DNA of 64,000 nt, taken from Pseudevernia furfuracea (taxonomy: Eukaryota > Ascomycota > Lecanoromycetes > Lecanorales > Parmeliaceae). Both the position numbers and the translations under genes were made by a program. The notes under the pieces are model-generated. The model did no database searches, was not told where the DNA came from, and saw only the letters and a program-made list of their open reading frames with translations. Positions 46,301 through 56,229 of the stretch are shown piece by piece. Where the stretch lies: contig JAIUPT010000014.1 in NCBI GenBank assembly GCA_022315425.1, forward strand, positions 475,867 through 539,866, written 5' to 3'. Positions within the stretch are counted from its first letter, which is position 1, and every line of letters begins with the position of its first letter.

Positions 46301-48357
46301 CCTTTGCTGTATGAGACAGCAAACGTTTTAGAGCCAGCATAGCGGCGACACGAGGTCTACGAAAAAATTTGGTTTTCGGCAATTTGATCAAGCCGACTAT
46401 GGTGGAAAACACCTCTTCTGACGAGGAATCTTCCCACGATGCTGATACACTGTTGTCCCTCATGTCTGTGTCACAAATGTAGCATCTGTTGTGTATTCGT
46501 CGTCCAGGCTCGGCAATCGAGATCTCTGGAAAGACTTGGGCACTTGCGCAAGCTATTTGCCCAATCGCAGCATATAAGGAGCACTGTTCCTCCTCGGAAA
46601 GCCCTGGAAAGCAGCCACTATCTTACGTTAGCGCCCCCTTATGGAGATAGGCATGGCGGTCACCTACACTGCATTCTGGCTAAGGCCAGCAAGCGTGGCG
46701 TTATCTTGAAGGCCCAACAAGCTGTAAATCTTGCTCACGATGTTTGATCGCACGACACCCATGGTTTGAACACCATCGACAGTGGCCAGACGTGCTCTCT
46801 TTGATGGTCTTTCGACGTCATTATTGTCTGTATCGCGCACAGAATTGCAGAAGTAGCTGTGGCTGGTTTGTTGAATTTCCGGGTCCTGGAATGACGGCAG
46901 TTGATCTGGAGGCAGCAAGCGTAGATTTTGTAGCGGGTTTTGCTCATAGAGTGAGAATATGAAGGATATGGCGTACTGTAAAGTTTGCGAATCAGTAACT
47001 GTCAATAAAAGCATATGCTTGCGCTTACCCGGAGATCTTGACTAAAGGCGTCGAAACGCTTGTGATCTTGTCTTACTTTGAGGAGGTTTGATAGAGTGTT
47101 CCCCGCAATGCCTTGAGGCCTAAGTCCAGACCGTGGATCAATGAGAGCAAGATCGAAAACCATGAGACAGAGTCTTTTTTCAACGGGAGACGGTAAAGGT
47201 AATGGTTCCGTGACAAGAAAAGTCGTTGTGATCTGCGAACACAATATTGACACCCTATTCATGACTGCTGAGCGAGAATCAAAGCCGGATGTTCGGGTGG
47301 AAAACACGCGAACACAATCCAGAAAAGTTACTACGTTCGACAAGGTACTTTCGATGTAGTCAAGCTGGGCGCCTTCGGGAGCTATTGCTTCCCAAAAACG
47401 TGTCAATAAATTCAAAGTCCAGCTTTCCTCGGAAGTAAGAGAGCCAACATTCGACATGACCTCCGGCCTGCTTAAGGAAGGTGTAGCAAAAAGAGATAGA
47501 AGGCACATTGTGGTATCAACTACTTGTCTTTTGTGTCTGAAGGATACCTGAATGGCGTCCTGCAACTCATTTTGCGGCAGGTTCTGCGGACAGACTGCGG
47601 AGATTGTTGCTCCAGAAGGCAAACAATATGGAGGCATATTGGGTTTTCCAGCCGGATCATAAGTCTTTGTTTCGAGATAGGACAACAGGTCTTCAAAATT
47701 TTGCATGAGCTGCTGATACATGTGAAGGGGCGGATACACATGCTAACCGTTGATGCACCCTTTCACGTACTTCAGAACTGGATATAAGTTCACGCTTCTA
47801 ACATGCGTCTTTCTCTCGGTGACGAGAAATGTTGTCAGGACGCGAAGAACCCCATCTATGGTCTCGCTATCTTGTAGGCACCCTGCTATAGACAGGAGCT
47901 TCGGCAAAAGCCATAAATAAAATGGCCTGATAGGCCGTGGATCAGGGCCTTGAAATTCGGGGGCAACAAACAGAACTTCAGGGTTCCTTTTGATAGTGAA
48001 GTTTATGGCGGTCAAACTGTCAGCAGCCTGTCTAGTCACTTCAGTCTTACCACTGAACGGGTCATCCGAAGTTATTTTCTCAAGGCCGGCTTTCACAATC
48101 ACGTAGATCAATTTGCAATCCACGTCGCTGTCCGTTTCGAGCGGTTCTGCGCGAACAACTTGTCCGTTTTCCGCACCGAGGATTTCTCGAAGCAGCTGGC
48201 GAAAGGTCTCTTCATCTTGAGTTCTGGTATGCCTTTTTCCATCTGTGAAATGGCTGACAAGCTGTGCTGTAAGAGTGGATTGTGGTGGCTCCGCGTTCTG
48301 GGAAAGCTCGTTGGGTACAGGACGTCCTGACCCACTTCTTCCCACCCCTCGAGCCAT
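40332..48357 (-). CDS. MEC1: ATR-type checkpoint kinase (Mec1/Rad3/UvsB)
   Basis: PI3K-like kinase that senses RPA-coated single-stranded DNA and triggers the replication and damage checkpoint in the nucleus. About a dozen exons over 8 kb, roughly 2,400 aa. From the N terminus: start MARGVGRSGSGRPVP at 48357, a long HEAT-repeat solenoid, the UME region, FAT domain, kinase domain and FATC. The kinase has GSDGHVYALLCKPKDDLRKD, catalytic GLGDRHGENILFEE and FHVDFNCLFDKG. The protein ends KLASMYIGWCAFF, the typical ATR FATC tail. Several junctions were checked and are in phase, such as LSKRHFSNADIASAW (42605-42655), GQHGEDVLLNQVEGF (43090-43165) and NAVGCFPGLSEEEQ (near 46600-46670). One oddity: an in-frame TAG at 47743-47745 separates KYVKGCING from HVYPPLHMYQQLMQNF in the same frame. 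A 54 nt in-frame intron (GTGAAA...TATCAG) could remove it. Confidence 0.9.
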
Positions 48358-48698
48358 ATCAGCATAAGGTCTCCCCTTGATATCAGGTCTACTTCGTTGT
48401 CAGTCATGGCTATGGAAAGAAAAACGCGTCTTCGTCGCTTGGCGTGTATTATTGAAAGACACACTAATATAGTTAGGCATGTGATACATAAACACCACTT
48501 TTTGATAAATTGACACCCCCCCTTTTGTTGATGGAGGCGTCTGTAGCCTAGCCAACAAGAGACTCGCTTGGCCTTGGCCCACAGTAGATATCTGGCCTGA
48601 GTAAGGTAAAGTACCTTATCGTCTATAGAATCTATAACTTATCCTTCTACCCACCCATGACTGGGGTTGCTGTGTCCCATATCTTCTCTTTTGATGTT

Positions 48699-48963
48699 GG
48701 AGGTATTTTACTCGTATTAGGCTCGATTCCTAAGGTAATGGCGCTGGTACAATGGTGTACTCCATAACGGTGTTTCTTATTACAGGAGGGTCCCCGAAGG
48801 AAGGGAGGATCCTGTTCACGAAAGACGCACTCTGTAGATAGCAAGACCACGACGCCACGACCAGCCCGGAACTTGTATCGGGATATATAGAAAATAAAAA
48901 GCACCGCAACACCATTGTACCAGCGCCATTAGGAATCGAACCTAATACGAACTAAATACCTCC
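48699..48963. mobile_element. short inverted-repeat element (about 265 bp)
   Basis: Left arm 48699-48756 and right arm 48910-48963 are reverse complements over more than 50 bases. The core is ATGGCGCTGGTACAATGGTG, the left arm has a 4-base insertion, and there are a few substitutions. The outward flanks share a weaker CCCATAT match. The right arm read in reverse contains GGTTCGATTCC, identical to a tRNA B-box, but no A-box or tRNA fold was found. No coding capacity, so it would be a non-autonomous element; class unknown. Confidence 0.7.
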
Positions 48964-49025
48964 GGAAAACATATATGGGAGGTGTCCATGTATCAAAAAG
49001 TAGTGTCCACATATCACGTCCCATA

Positions 49026-49683
49026 CTCGTGTCTACCAGGAAATGCACCGTTCTGGGAAATGCACCACCCCTAAAATCCGATAAATTCAAAAAATGCCTA
49101 CTTGCCATCAAAATTGTATGATAACTCGATATAAATATATTGCGCAGTATTAATTTATCGTAGATAGCAAGATATATATCTTCTATAGCTATTTAATCGT
49201 TTTTTAATTATAATAGATCTTTTATTACGTGAAAAACGGGCTTTCTCTGCTTGCACCACCCCTAAATTATTAAAGCGCAATATTTCTTTGACTAGAAGAT
49301 CTTTTTATACTCGTTTATTGTATAATCTAGATGTTTCTTATTAAACAAATCTTTTAGATTCTTTGATTTAGTTAAGACGTAGTATTTAGAGTAAGGGTGA
49401 TGCACGGGATTCTAGGGGTGATGCACAGGAATTTTAGGGGTGGTGCACGGGAATTCTGAGCTATAGGGGAAGGATTCTGAAGTTGAGAGTTCTTAGGTTT
49501 ACTTCTAGAAGGTGCTTGGACACTAGTAAGCATCGTTATATACATATATTCTACATAGAGGGTGGTGGGTGTCTGTTTGGGGTGGATTTATGAGAGGCAG
49601 TGGTGCAGTTTTTGGGTGACGGATTTATCGGATTTTAGGGGTGGTGCATTTCCCAGGACGGTGCATTTCCTGGTAGACACGAG
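49026..49683. mobile_element. MITE with 61 bp terminal inverted repeats and TA target duplication
   Basis: Termini 49026-49086 and 49623-49683 are inverted repeats of 61 bp with one mismatch, beginning CTCGTGTCTACCAGG. Both ends are flanked by TA, as for Tc1/mariner/pogo-type transposition. The interior is AT-rich with no open frame of note. It repeats subterminal motifs such as GGGGTGRTGCAC several times (49395-49455) and GCACCACCCCTAAA near 49252. The near-identical termini suggest a fairly recent insertion. Confidence 0.85.
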
Positions 49684-49786
49684 TAAGTCCACAGCCCTAC
49701 TCAGTACACTACTCTAAATACGAGTACGCGCGTAGCTCTCAACTCCAAAAAGCGCCAGAGACCTTTCAAGTGCGTGATCAGAGAAT

Positions 49787-50627
49787 ATGTGCATTATGGG
49801 GGTTGAAGATGTTCACGTTGAATCGCAACAGGAAGATGGGTTTTTGCATGATCAGAAGCATCAAGAATATATGCGAGCTGCCCTTGATATGGTATGCCAG
49901 GTCGACAATGTACAAAGTGTGAAGACCCCGGACTGAACGACTTAGGCAAAGCAAGCTCTTGCCTCCGACGAAGTGCCCGTTGGATGTGTCTTCGTACATA
50001 AAGGTCAAATTATTGGTCGGGGAATGAATGATACGAATAGATCTTTGAATGTATGTTCCTTTATCAATGCAAGGGAGCGATTGGCCTCAAAAGGCAAATG
50101 TTGATCCGTTGCAACTATTTGCTATTCTAATGGGAGTGCAGGGGACCCGACATGCTGAATTCATAGCCATCAATAGCATACTCAAGAATCATCTACCCTC
50201 GATTCTTAGTGAGACATGTCTGTATGTCACCGTCGAACCATGCATCATGTGTGCTTCAGCCCTCCGCCAATTTCACATCAAAGCTGTGTACTACGGGTGC
50301 TCCAATGATCGTTTTGGGGGTACTGGTGGAGTCCTCTCAATCCACTCCGAGTATGTGTAACATCGCTTCGAACGATACGTATCGCTGATAGAGTGTCGAC
50401 AGCCACAGCGTGGACAAGCCCTTTCCCGCGTATGGTGGCTTGTTTCGGGATCAGGCAATTATGTTGCTGCGACGATTTTACGTCCAGGAAAATGGCAAGG
50501 GCATGACTCTTGTTCTTGCGACGGAGGAAATCCTTATTGACCGGTCGATTTAGCCCCAGAACCAAAGCCAAAGAAAGATCGACAACTCAACACGGAGATC
50601 CGGCCGCTTTCTCAGGAGCGTCGATAG
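49787..50627 (+). CDS. TAD2: tRNA-specific adenosine-34 deaminase catalytic subunit Tad2
   Basis: Model join(49787..49891,49946..50050,50142..50350,50403..50500,50554..50627), 196 aa; the ATG at 49796 is an alternative start. Tad2 with Tad3 converts wobble adenosine 34 to inosine in several tRNAs. The cytidine/deoxycytidylate deaminase fold is clear: DEVPVGCVFVHKGQIIGRG, zinc His and catalytic Glu in HAEF (joined across intron 2 as NGTRHAEFIAI), and the two zinc cysteines in PCIMC of VTVEPCIMCASALRQ. After the domain come AYGGLFRDQAIMLLRRFYVQ and a basic tail. The last intron needs a GC donor (AAGG|GCATGA at 50501) with acceptor at 50553; it has a TTGACC branch site. If unspliced, the frame reads on to a stop just before the acceptor. 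The MITE lies about 100 bp upstream. Confidence 0.92.
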
Positions 50628-50908
50628 AAATTTAGAAATTTTTACTGCAGCATTTGATCAGTGTGAGTATAAAGACAAAAATGGAAAGGCACGGATAGAG
50701 CAGCGGGAGCTCGCTCTGGGAGAGAAAGCTGAGCTCTGCGGAGTCTTATGATTCTGCTAGTGAGTTTTAGACCTAAGCATGGCCTGCTCGTCAATGTGAA
50801 AATACTAAAAGACTTGTGAGGAACTAGATAGAACAAACACGCAGCACAACCGTAAGATTTGACAGCCGCTCCGAACGCCTCTTTGGGCTTTATCCGCCGT
50901 GACAATTC
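50628..50908. other. intergenic, convergent
   Basis: About 280 bases between the tad2 stop and the complex I subunit stop. Nothing recognised. Confidence 0.4.
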
Positions 50909-51673
50909 TTATGTGCTGCCGGCTTGCTCTGCAGCAAGCTCTCTCTCTGCCTGTCTGTAGTATTTAGCCGTGTCGACGCCATGCTATAGAATATCAGCGA
51001 ATGAAACATATCTTGCCGTACGAGACTTAATAATACCTGATCATGGTTCACAAAATTGAACCATGGAATGACATGAAGCCAGATGCCGGAGTACCGCGAG
51101 TTACGTGAAGCCACACCTTGCATATATGGGGTAAGGCTCGATTTCCCATACAATGGCTCATTCCTTTTGACTTTATCAACCATTTCCCGCATATCCATTT
51201 CCACCTCTCTTTTGTTTTCTTCCACCCCGTAGAATCGCACTACTCAGGTGTCAGCTAGAGCTTAGGTGGGAAGTGGTCGAGGTCTTTGTACGGATTGAAT
51301 TTTCGTAGAAATAAAGGAATCCGGCCCCTGCCCCGATGGTGCAGGAGAGTCGCATGATAGACGCAAAGCCCCCCTTGTGCACATGTGATGGAGATAACTT
51401 TTCCCAAAGTAACATCAAGGCGGGTCCAGAGGCAGCCATAACACCTCCTTTTACATAGTCTTCAGGTCGCGCATATTTGACAACTCGCTTGAAATGGCTA
51501 GACAGTTGTCAGATCCATAAAGCACTAGTAGCCTTGACGTACGTACGGATCACTGTCAATGAGCTTCGGAAGCCTGTTAGCTCATTCTCGATTATCTATT
51601 TAAGATCACTGACTGGATACTTCGTATTGTGCTGCTTCGCTGGCACATATGGCCGCTGCTGTAGGTCTGTCAT
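50909..51673 (-). CDS. NADH:ubiquinone oxidoreductase 21 kDa subunit (complex I accessory)
   Basis: Model complement(join(50909..50983,51037..51239,51292..51497,51547..51563,51614..51673)), 186 aa. Accessory subunit of mitochondrial complex I found in fungi. Reading across five exons gives MTDLQQRPYVPAKQHNTKYP, then LIDSDPHFKRVVKYARPEDY. A membrane segment follows (ASGPALMLLWEKL and SCTIGAGAGFLYFYENS), then LRFYGVEENKREVEMDMREM, LTPYMQGVASRNSRYS and the closing HGVDTAKYYRQAERELA. Exon 2 is a 17 nt microexon, and joining it is required for the KYPLIDSDPHF motif. The order of motifs and the length fit the family known from Neurospora as the 21 kDa subunit. Introns 50-56 nt. Confidence 0.88.
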
Positions 51674-52308
51674 GTTGGGTGTGCTCAATGGGCATGAAGT
51701 GCAGTTCGGAGTGAGTCTGAATCGGCCGGCTTCAGCATTTGCTCTAACCTATTTTTTCTAGCGTGTGCAAATGTTATTTCAAAGCTTGGCGTAGCAGCTT
51801 GAACCCAAAATGCTTCGTGGTGTATACCTTCAGAAAACATTGTGAAGCTACTTCTTGCAACTCTAACAAAATGTCTTCTGTTCATTGAATTTTGTTTGCA
51901 ACTTCAGAATTTACTTTCAACAAACCGAGAATTGACTCACTCACGCTCTCTTTCCAATAATGCTGCTAATGTATCAAAAGTCTATAGGAAAATTTATAGA
52001 GGCACGAAGTAAGATAAAGAAGAATAGGATTCTGAGCGAGCTGCTCTCTTTTCTTGAGACCCGGGTTTTAATAGTATGTATACTAGTTCAAAATCAAATC
52101 CTCTGTATACAGAACTTCTACTACATGCTCTTGCGACTCTAACATCGCTGAATTTTCTACAATCTGACTAGGTGTTCGGAATCGTAAAATTACAATGTTG
52201 AGAAAAGGCTCATCATTATTGAATCAGGGCGGAGTTAGACATGCACCTGGAATACTTCCACACGAAGTCGTTGGGCGACCTTTTCCAGATTCTTGTTGTT
52301 GTGTCACC
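51674..52308. other. intergenic, nothing recognised
   Basis: About 635 bases between the start of the complex I gene and the stop of afg2. The part after 51890 is AT-rich. No conserved frame, repeat or RNA gene seen. Confidence 0.4.
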
Positions 52309-54581
52309 TCATGGCATCCCTGCTCCCCACGCCTCGTATTTCCTCACCATTTCCGGAGTGACAGATCGCTTTACTTTAGCCAAAGCAGTACTCAAGTGCT
52401 TCTGACTGATTCGCTGTTTCTCTTTCGATTGTATCTGCTCCTCAAAAGCCATGTAGCTAGCCTGCTCGCAGATTTTCACTATTTCCGCCCCAGTAAAGCC
52501 TTCGGCCATTTCTGCAAAGGCCATTACGTCGACATCATCTGAAAGAGTCACTGGAGTCTGCATCTTTAGAATGTCTCGCCTGGCCTCCAAGTCTGGTAGT
52601 CCAACGTACAGCGTCTCCGAAAGCCTGCCAGCACGGATGAGAGCTGGATCAAGGAGTTCTGGTTTGTTGGTTGCTGCTAGGACGAATACACCTCTGAGTT
52701 CCTCAACGCCATCGAGCTCGTTCAACATGGTAGTAACAGTATGAATGCCTCCTTGGTGGCTATTGTCCCTAGCAGCTCCCACGGCGTCTATCTCATCAAA
52801 GAAGATGATGCTAGGACTGGCAGCACGAGCTTTGCCAAAAACTTCGCGCACTCGACGCTCAGTCTCTCCCACGTACATGCTCAAAAGTTCGGCGCCTCTA
52901 ACTGCAATGAAGTTCAGCCCTGACTCTGTAGCAGTCGCCCTAGCGGTCATGGTTTTAGAACACCCGGGAGGGCCATATAAGAGGAGACTTTTCTTTGCTT
53001 TGAGTCCGGACTGCTTCATTTCATCAGCGTACTATAAAGACATTAGCGACTGTTGCTGAGAGGATGAAATGGTGCAACAAAAACTACCTTGGCGGGCCAC
53101 ACCAGTGCCTGTTCAATACGCTTCTTCACCTCGTGTTGCCCTCCAATATCACTCCATTTGGTTTCTGGCATCTCTAAGAATATTTCTTGCATAACTGTAG
53201 GCCGAATCTTTCGTAAGGCGCTGTTCAACGCGTCCTCCATACTTTCAAGCAAAGCCTGTGGCTCGGTTAGACGAGAATCAAAGTCTCCAATTCTTGACTC
53301 AGATGCTTTATATTGAGCTTTTATTATCTTCACTGCTTGGCGTAGCAATTTATCAAGATCTGCTCCAACAAATCCGTGTGTACGTGCAGCTAGACTTTCC
53401 AAGGTTTGATGAGCTTTGTCTTTCGGTAACTTACAAAGGACCTTCAGTATTTCCGCACGCGATTTTGAGTCAGGGATTGGTATCTCGATCTCCAAGTCGA
53501 GTCGCCCCACTTTTCTCAGACTTTGATCGATTTCTGTGAGACTGCCAGTGGCTCCAACAGCAAGTGTCTGCGTCCGATCGAGTCGATCAAGCTGCCGAGA
53601 CAGAATCTGCCCGATATTTCCAGATCGCGCAAGATCCGTTGAATTTTGTTTACCGGCGATAGATTCCAGGTCGTCAATAATGATGACACTAGGCTGACAG
53701 CCCAGGGCATTGGAAAAAATTCGGTGAATGGCTGTCTCGTTTTCAGCAAATCCGACTGTATTGTCGATATGGAATACCCTCCGCCAACCGGCCTCGCAGA
53801 TCTTGCGGAGAACCATGCTTTTACCGGTACCAGGAGCACCATGAAGTAGAATGCCACCACGACATCCTTGATAGAAAGGAGGCATATTTGTGTTTCTTTC
53901 ATGAGGGTCGCTGTACGCGCCAACTTCTTCATTCAGCTCCTCAATTTGCTTGTCTAAGCCGCCAACTCCCTCACGAGGAACAACAAGGAAGCTCTTGCCC
54001 CACTCAAAGCTATTCGCTCTCTCAGAGTCGCAATCTTTCAAAAAGACTGTGCAGCTTGGTCGTGCACGATAGAGTATCGGGTCAGCAGACGAGTTGATGC
54101 TTTGTATCCGGTATGATCGTTTTTCATCGTTGGCTTCCACACGGTCAAAGGTCATACCTGGAGCCAGTATTTCTGCTTTGAACAAGTAATGCTTGAGTCG
54201 CCACGCCCAATGAGAACGTTCATCCTCTTCAAGGTTCGGGAGAGCTGATTCTGATTCATTTTGAGGAATCTCGCATAGAGCAACTTGATCTGCATCTGCG
54301 ATTGCTACGTCGCCACGACGAATGGAGATTCGACTGTCAAGCTTTAAGCCGTAGAGAACCTGAAGAGCCTTCGAAGTTTGCACCACGTCGTCCTTGATTT
54401 TTTCATTCGCGGGCCAGACAACCGCTGGCCGAGTTAACGATTCATGAAGAGTCACTATGTGGCAAACATCGCCAGCATGAAGTTTATGTAGTAGAAGTTG
54501 TGCTGGCGACAGGAAAATTCGGAAAACATCCTTTGGGTCTGCACGTGAGGAAGGCCGCACCTTGTATTCGGGCTCCTTCAT
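52309..54581 (-). CDS. AFG2: Afg2/Drg1-type double AAA+ ATPase (ribosome biogenesis)
   Basis: Model complement(join(52309..53031,53088..54581)), 738 aa. Afg2/Drg1 (SPATA5 family) extracts Rlp24 from cytoplasmic pre-60S particles so that maturation factors recycle. An N-terminal substrate-binding domain (about residues 1-200) precedes two AAA modules. D1 has Walker A GAPGTGKS and a Walker B reading IIIDDLE, with Asp in place of the usual catalytic Glu. D2 has the subfamily's unusual Walker A GPPGCSKT, Walker B IIFFDEID, the second region of homology LAATNKPELLDPALIRAGR, and a C-terminal HLSTALAKVKRSVTPEMVR helix. The single 56 nt intron joins VWPAK to YADEMKQSGL in phase. The D2 signature separates it from Cdc48. 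The protein is somewhat shorter than yeast Afg2. Confidence 0.9.
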
Positions 54582-55040
54582 GTTACCTCACAGCAGAAGC
54601 TCTTACGATGATGAGATGCCAATTTTAATCTAAATAGTTCCCGTATTATACATGGTCAAACAAACCTGGGGAATTACTTTTGAGTCACAGGAGTCGGCAC
54701 GAAAAAGTCCTAGAATGCGCTAGTACCAGCCCTAACCCTATCATTGGGAGGCAGTGCTGGGCTGAGGATCCAAGAATTATCTTCTGGGAACGCATGAATT
54801 GAACTTCTTTTAGGCGCGATACGGGCATCGAGCAGTGCGAGCACCATAATTGTGAATGGGTGCAATTACGAAGCACTTCCTCGTTCTAAGCGGGCAACCC
54901 TTCAGGCGGAGCGCTATTCGATGGCGTAAAAGTCTTGGCGTCCTGTGCCGACCTGATCGCCGTTTTCCCCAAATGCTTCAGTGCATAATAAACCGTTTTG
55001 ATACATAGGTAATTGTGACGCAGACTTCAATCGAATTTGA
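54582..55040. other. intergenic with dispersed repeat copy
   Basis: About 460 bases between afg2 (divergent) and the next plus-strand gene. It includes the repeat at 54703-54745. Other frames are unconvincing. Confidence 0.4.
54703..54745. repeat. dispersed repeat with telomere-like core
   Basis: CGCTAGTACCAGCCCTAACC plus CTA at 54718-54740 is identical over 23 bp to 34221-34243 in the erg25 promoter. AAAAAGTCCT just upstream (about 54702-54711) also has counterparts in that cluster. No partner arm is visible here, so this may be a solo terminus. Confidence 0.7.
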
Positions 55041-56229
55041 ATGCCAATTCCACGACCTTCTGTGGCCCAATGTCTACGACTAAGGTGGGAATCGCGCGAC
55101 TGGTGCCATTCCCGACTTCTACACAGAAAGGGAGCAGGCAACTTGAAGAGCTTCAGGGTCTCGCAACTTTCGCCTTCGGAAAATCCGTCTTTACTTGAAG
55201 AATTGTTCCCAGAAGAGGTCCAAAGGGATGGCGATCGAGATCCCAAATCTCACGACGGTGTTCAAAACGTGCCTCGGTTACCATTGCCCGAGGTCGACGA
55301 TTCATCAGAAAGATTATACCATGAGACTGATCGGGACAGAGCGCAGTCCAAAAGAGTGACAAGTATAGCAGCTACATATGCTTTTCGGCAACACCAAGTT
55401 GCAGTTCTTTCGCTCAATATAGGCAGCAAGTCTCTTATCGAAAGCGACTTTCGACGGATCGCTCCCAAGGGGCAACACATTGATGATTGGACTGGTCCCG
55501 GCGATATCCTGCAAAGTGGGTTGAAGAGAGGAACCACATACTCAAGATGTTTATGAGCTAACCTCAATTACAGTCATTCCTGTGCGAAACCCCTCCACGT
55601 TGGAACCAACAGGTCGCTACTTCATACTATTCCCCAATCCCGCGTATGCTCGGACCTATCAGAACCATGTCATCCGCCTGCACCAAATAGCCAAGACGTA
55701 TACGCCAACATCTATTGAGTCACCATTGCCTTTGCAACCAGGGGTGGTCATTGAGGGTGAAGATGCCTACACGTTGCTACAGGATTATTCTCTTTGCCCA
55801 CCATCTCACAGAATCCAGCTCAAGCTACTTTCTCCGTCATACTCTGCGGGTGTAAAGCAAGTGTTGGATCGGCGTGGGTACCGTCCGCTTTTAGGGGAGA
55901 CCAACAAGACAGGGAGATCTGTGCTGTTCTCGGTTGACGGACAGCGATTGCCTACTTCTGTGATCAAGCACGCAATAGCCGCTGATGGACGCGATCGGGG
56001 CTTGGCATGGGACGTATCGATCGATAGGCTGGACACTTCATTATTCGAGGTCCCGACGAGCATCGATTCAGATGAACTTGCAGAATTGGGTGCTCGGCGT
56101 TTCAGGTGGGTCATTTCGTTTCCGAACGAAGATGAGACAAGGAGGTTCATAAGGGCGTGGCATCGGCGACCTTTTCCGTCAGCACGGGGTGATGAACCTG
56201 CATTTGTCCAAGCAGAGTTCATTTGGTGA
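55041..56229 (+). CDS. fungal protein of unknown function, possibly mitochondrial
   Basis: Model join(55041..55515,55574..56229), 376 aa; the 58 nt intron joins GDILQ to IIPVRNPSTLEPTGRYF in phase. I do not recognise a named family. The N terminus (MPIPRPSVAQCLRLRWESRD and on to HRKGAGNLKSF) is rich in Arg with few acids, like a mitochondrial presequence. The middle is polar. The second exon has the well-structured stretch GRYFILFPNPAYARTYQNHV, which could be an RRM-like fold, and ends with RRFRWVISFPNEDETRRFIR, a second RRM-like strand-helix pattern. RNA binding in mitochondria is therefore a guess only. The gene lies tandem to the ABC transporter and divergent from afg2. Confidence 0.7.

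Larger units (their letters stand above)
48358..49786. other. divergent intergenic region hosting two inverted-repeat elements
   Basis: About 1.43 kb between the ATR kinase start and the tad2 start. Most of it is taken up by the elements at 48699-48963 and 49026-49683. Only about 340 bases remain on the kinase side and 100 bases on the tad2 side as probable native promoter. Confidence 0.6.

Noticed and set aside
48900..48950. tRNA gene suggested by GGTTCGATTCC
   Set aside because: No A-box, no anticodon arm and no acceptor stem could be drawn; the motif lies in a long inverted-repeat arm instead.
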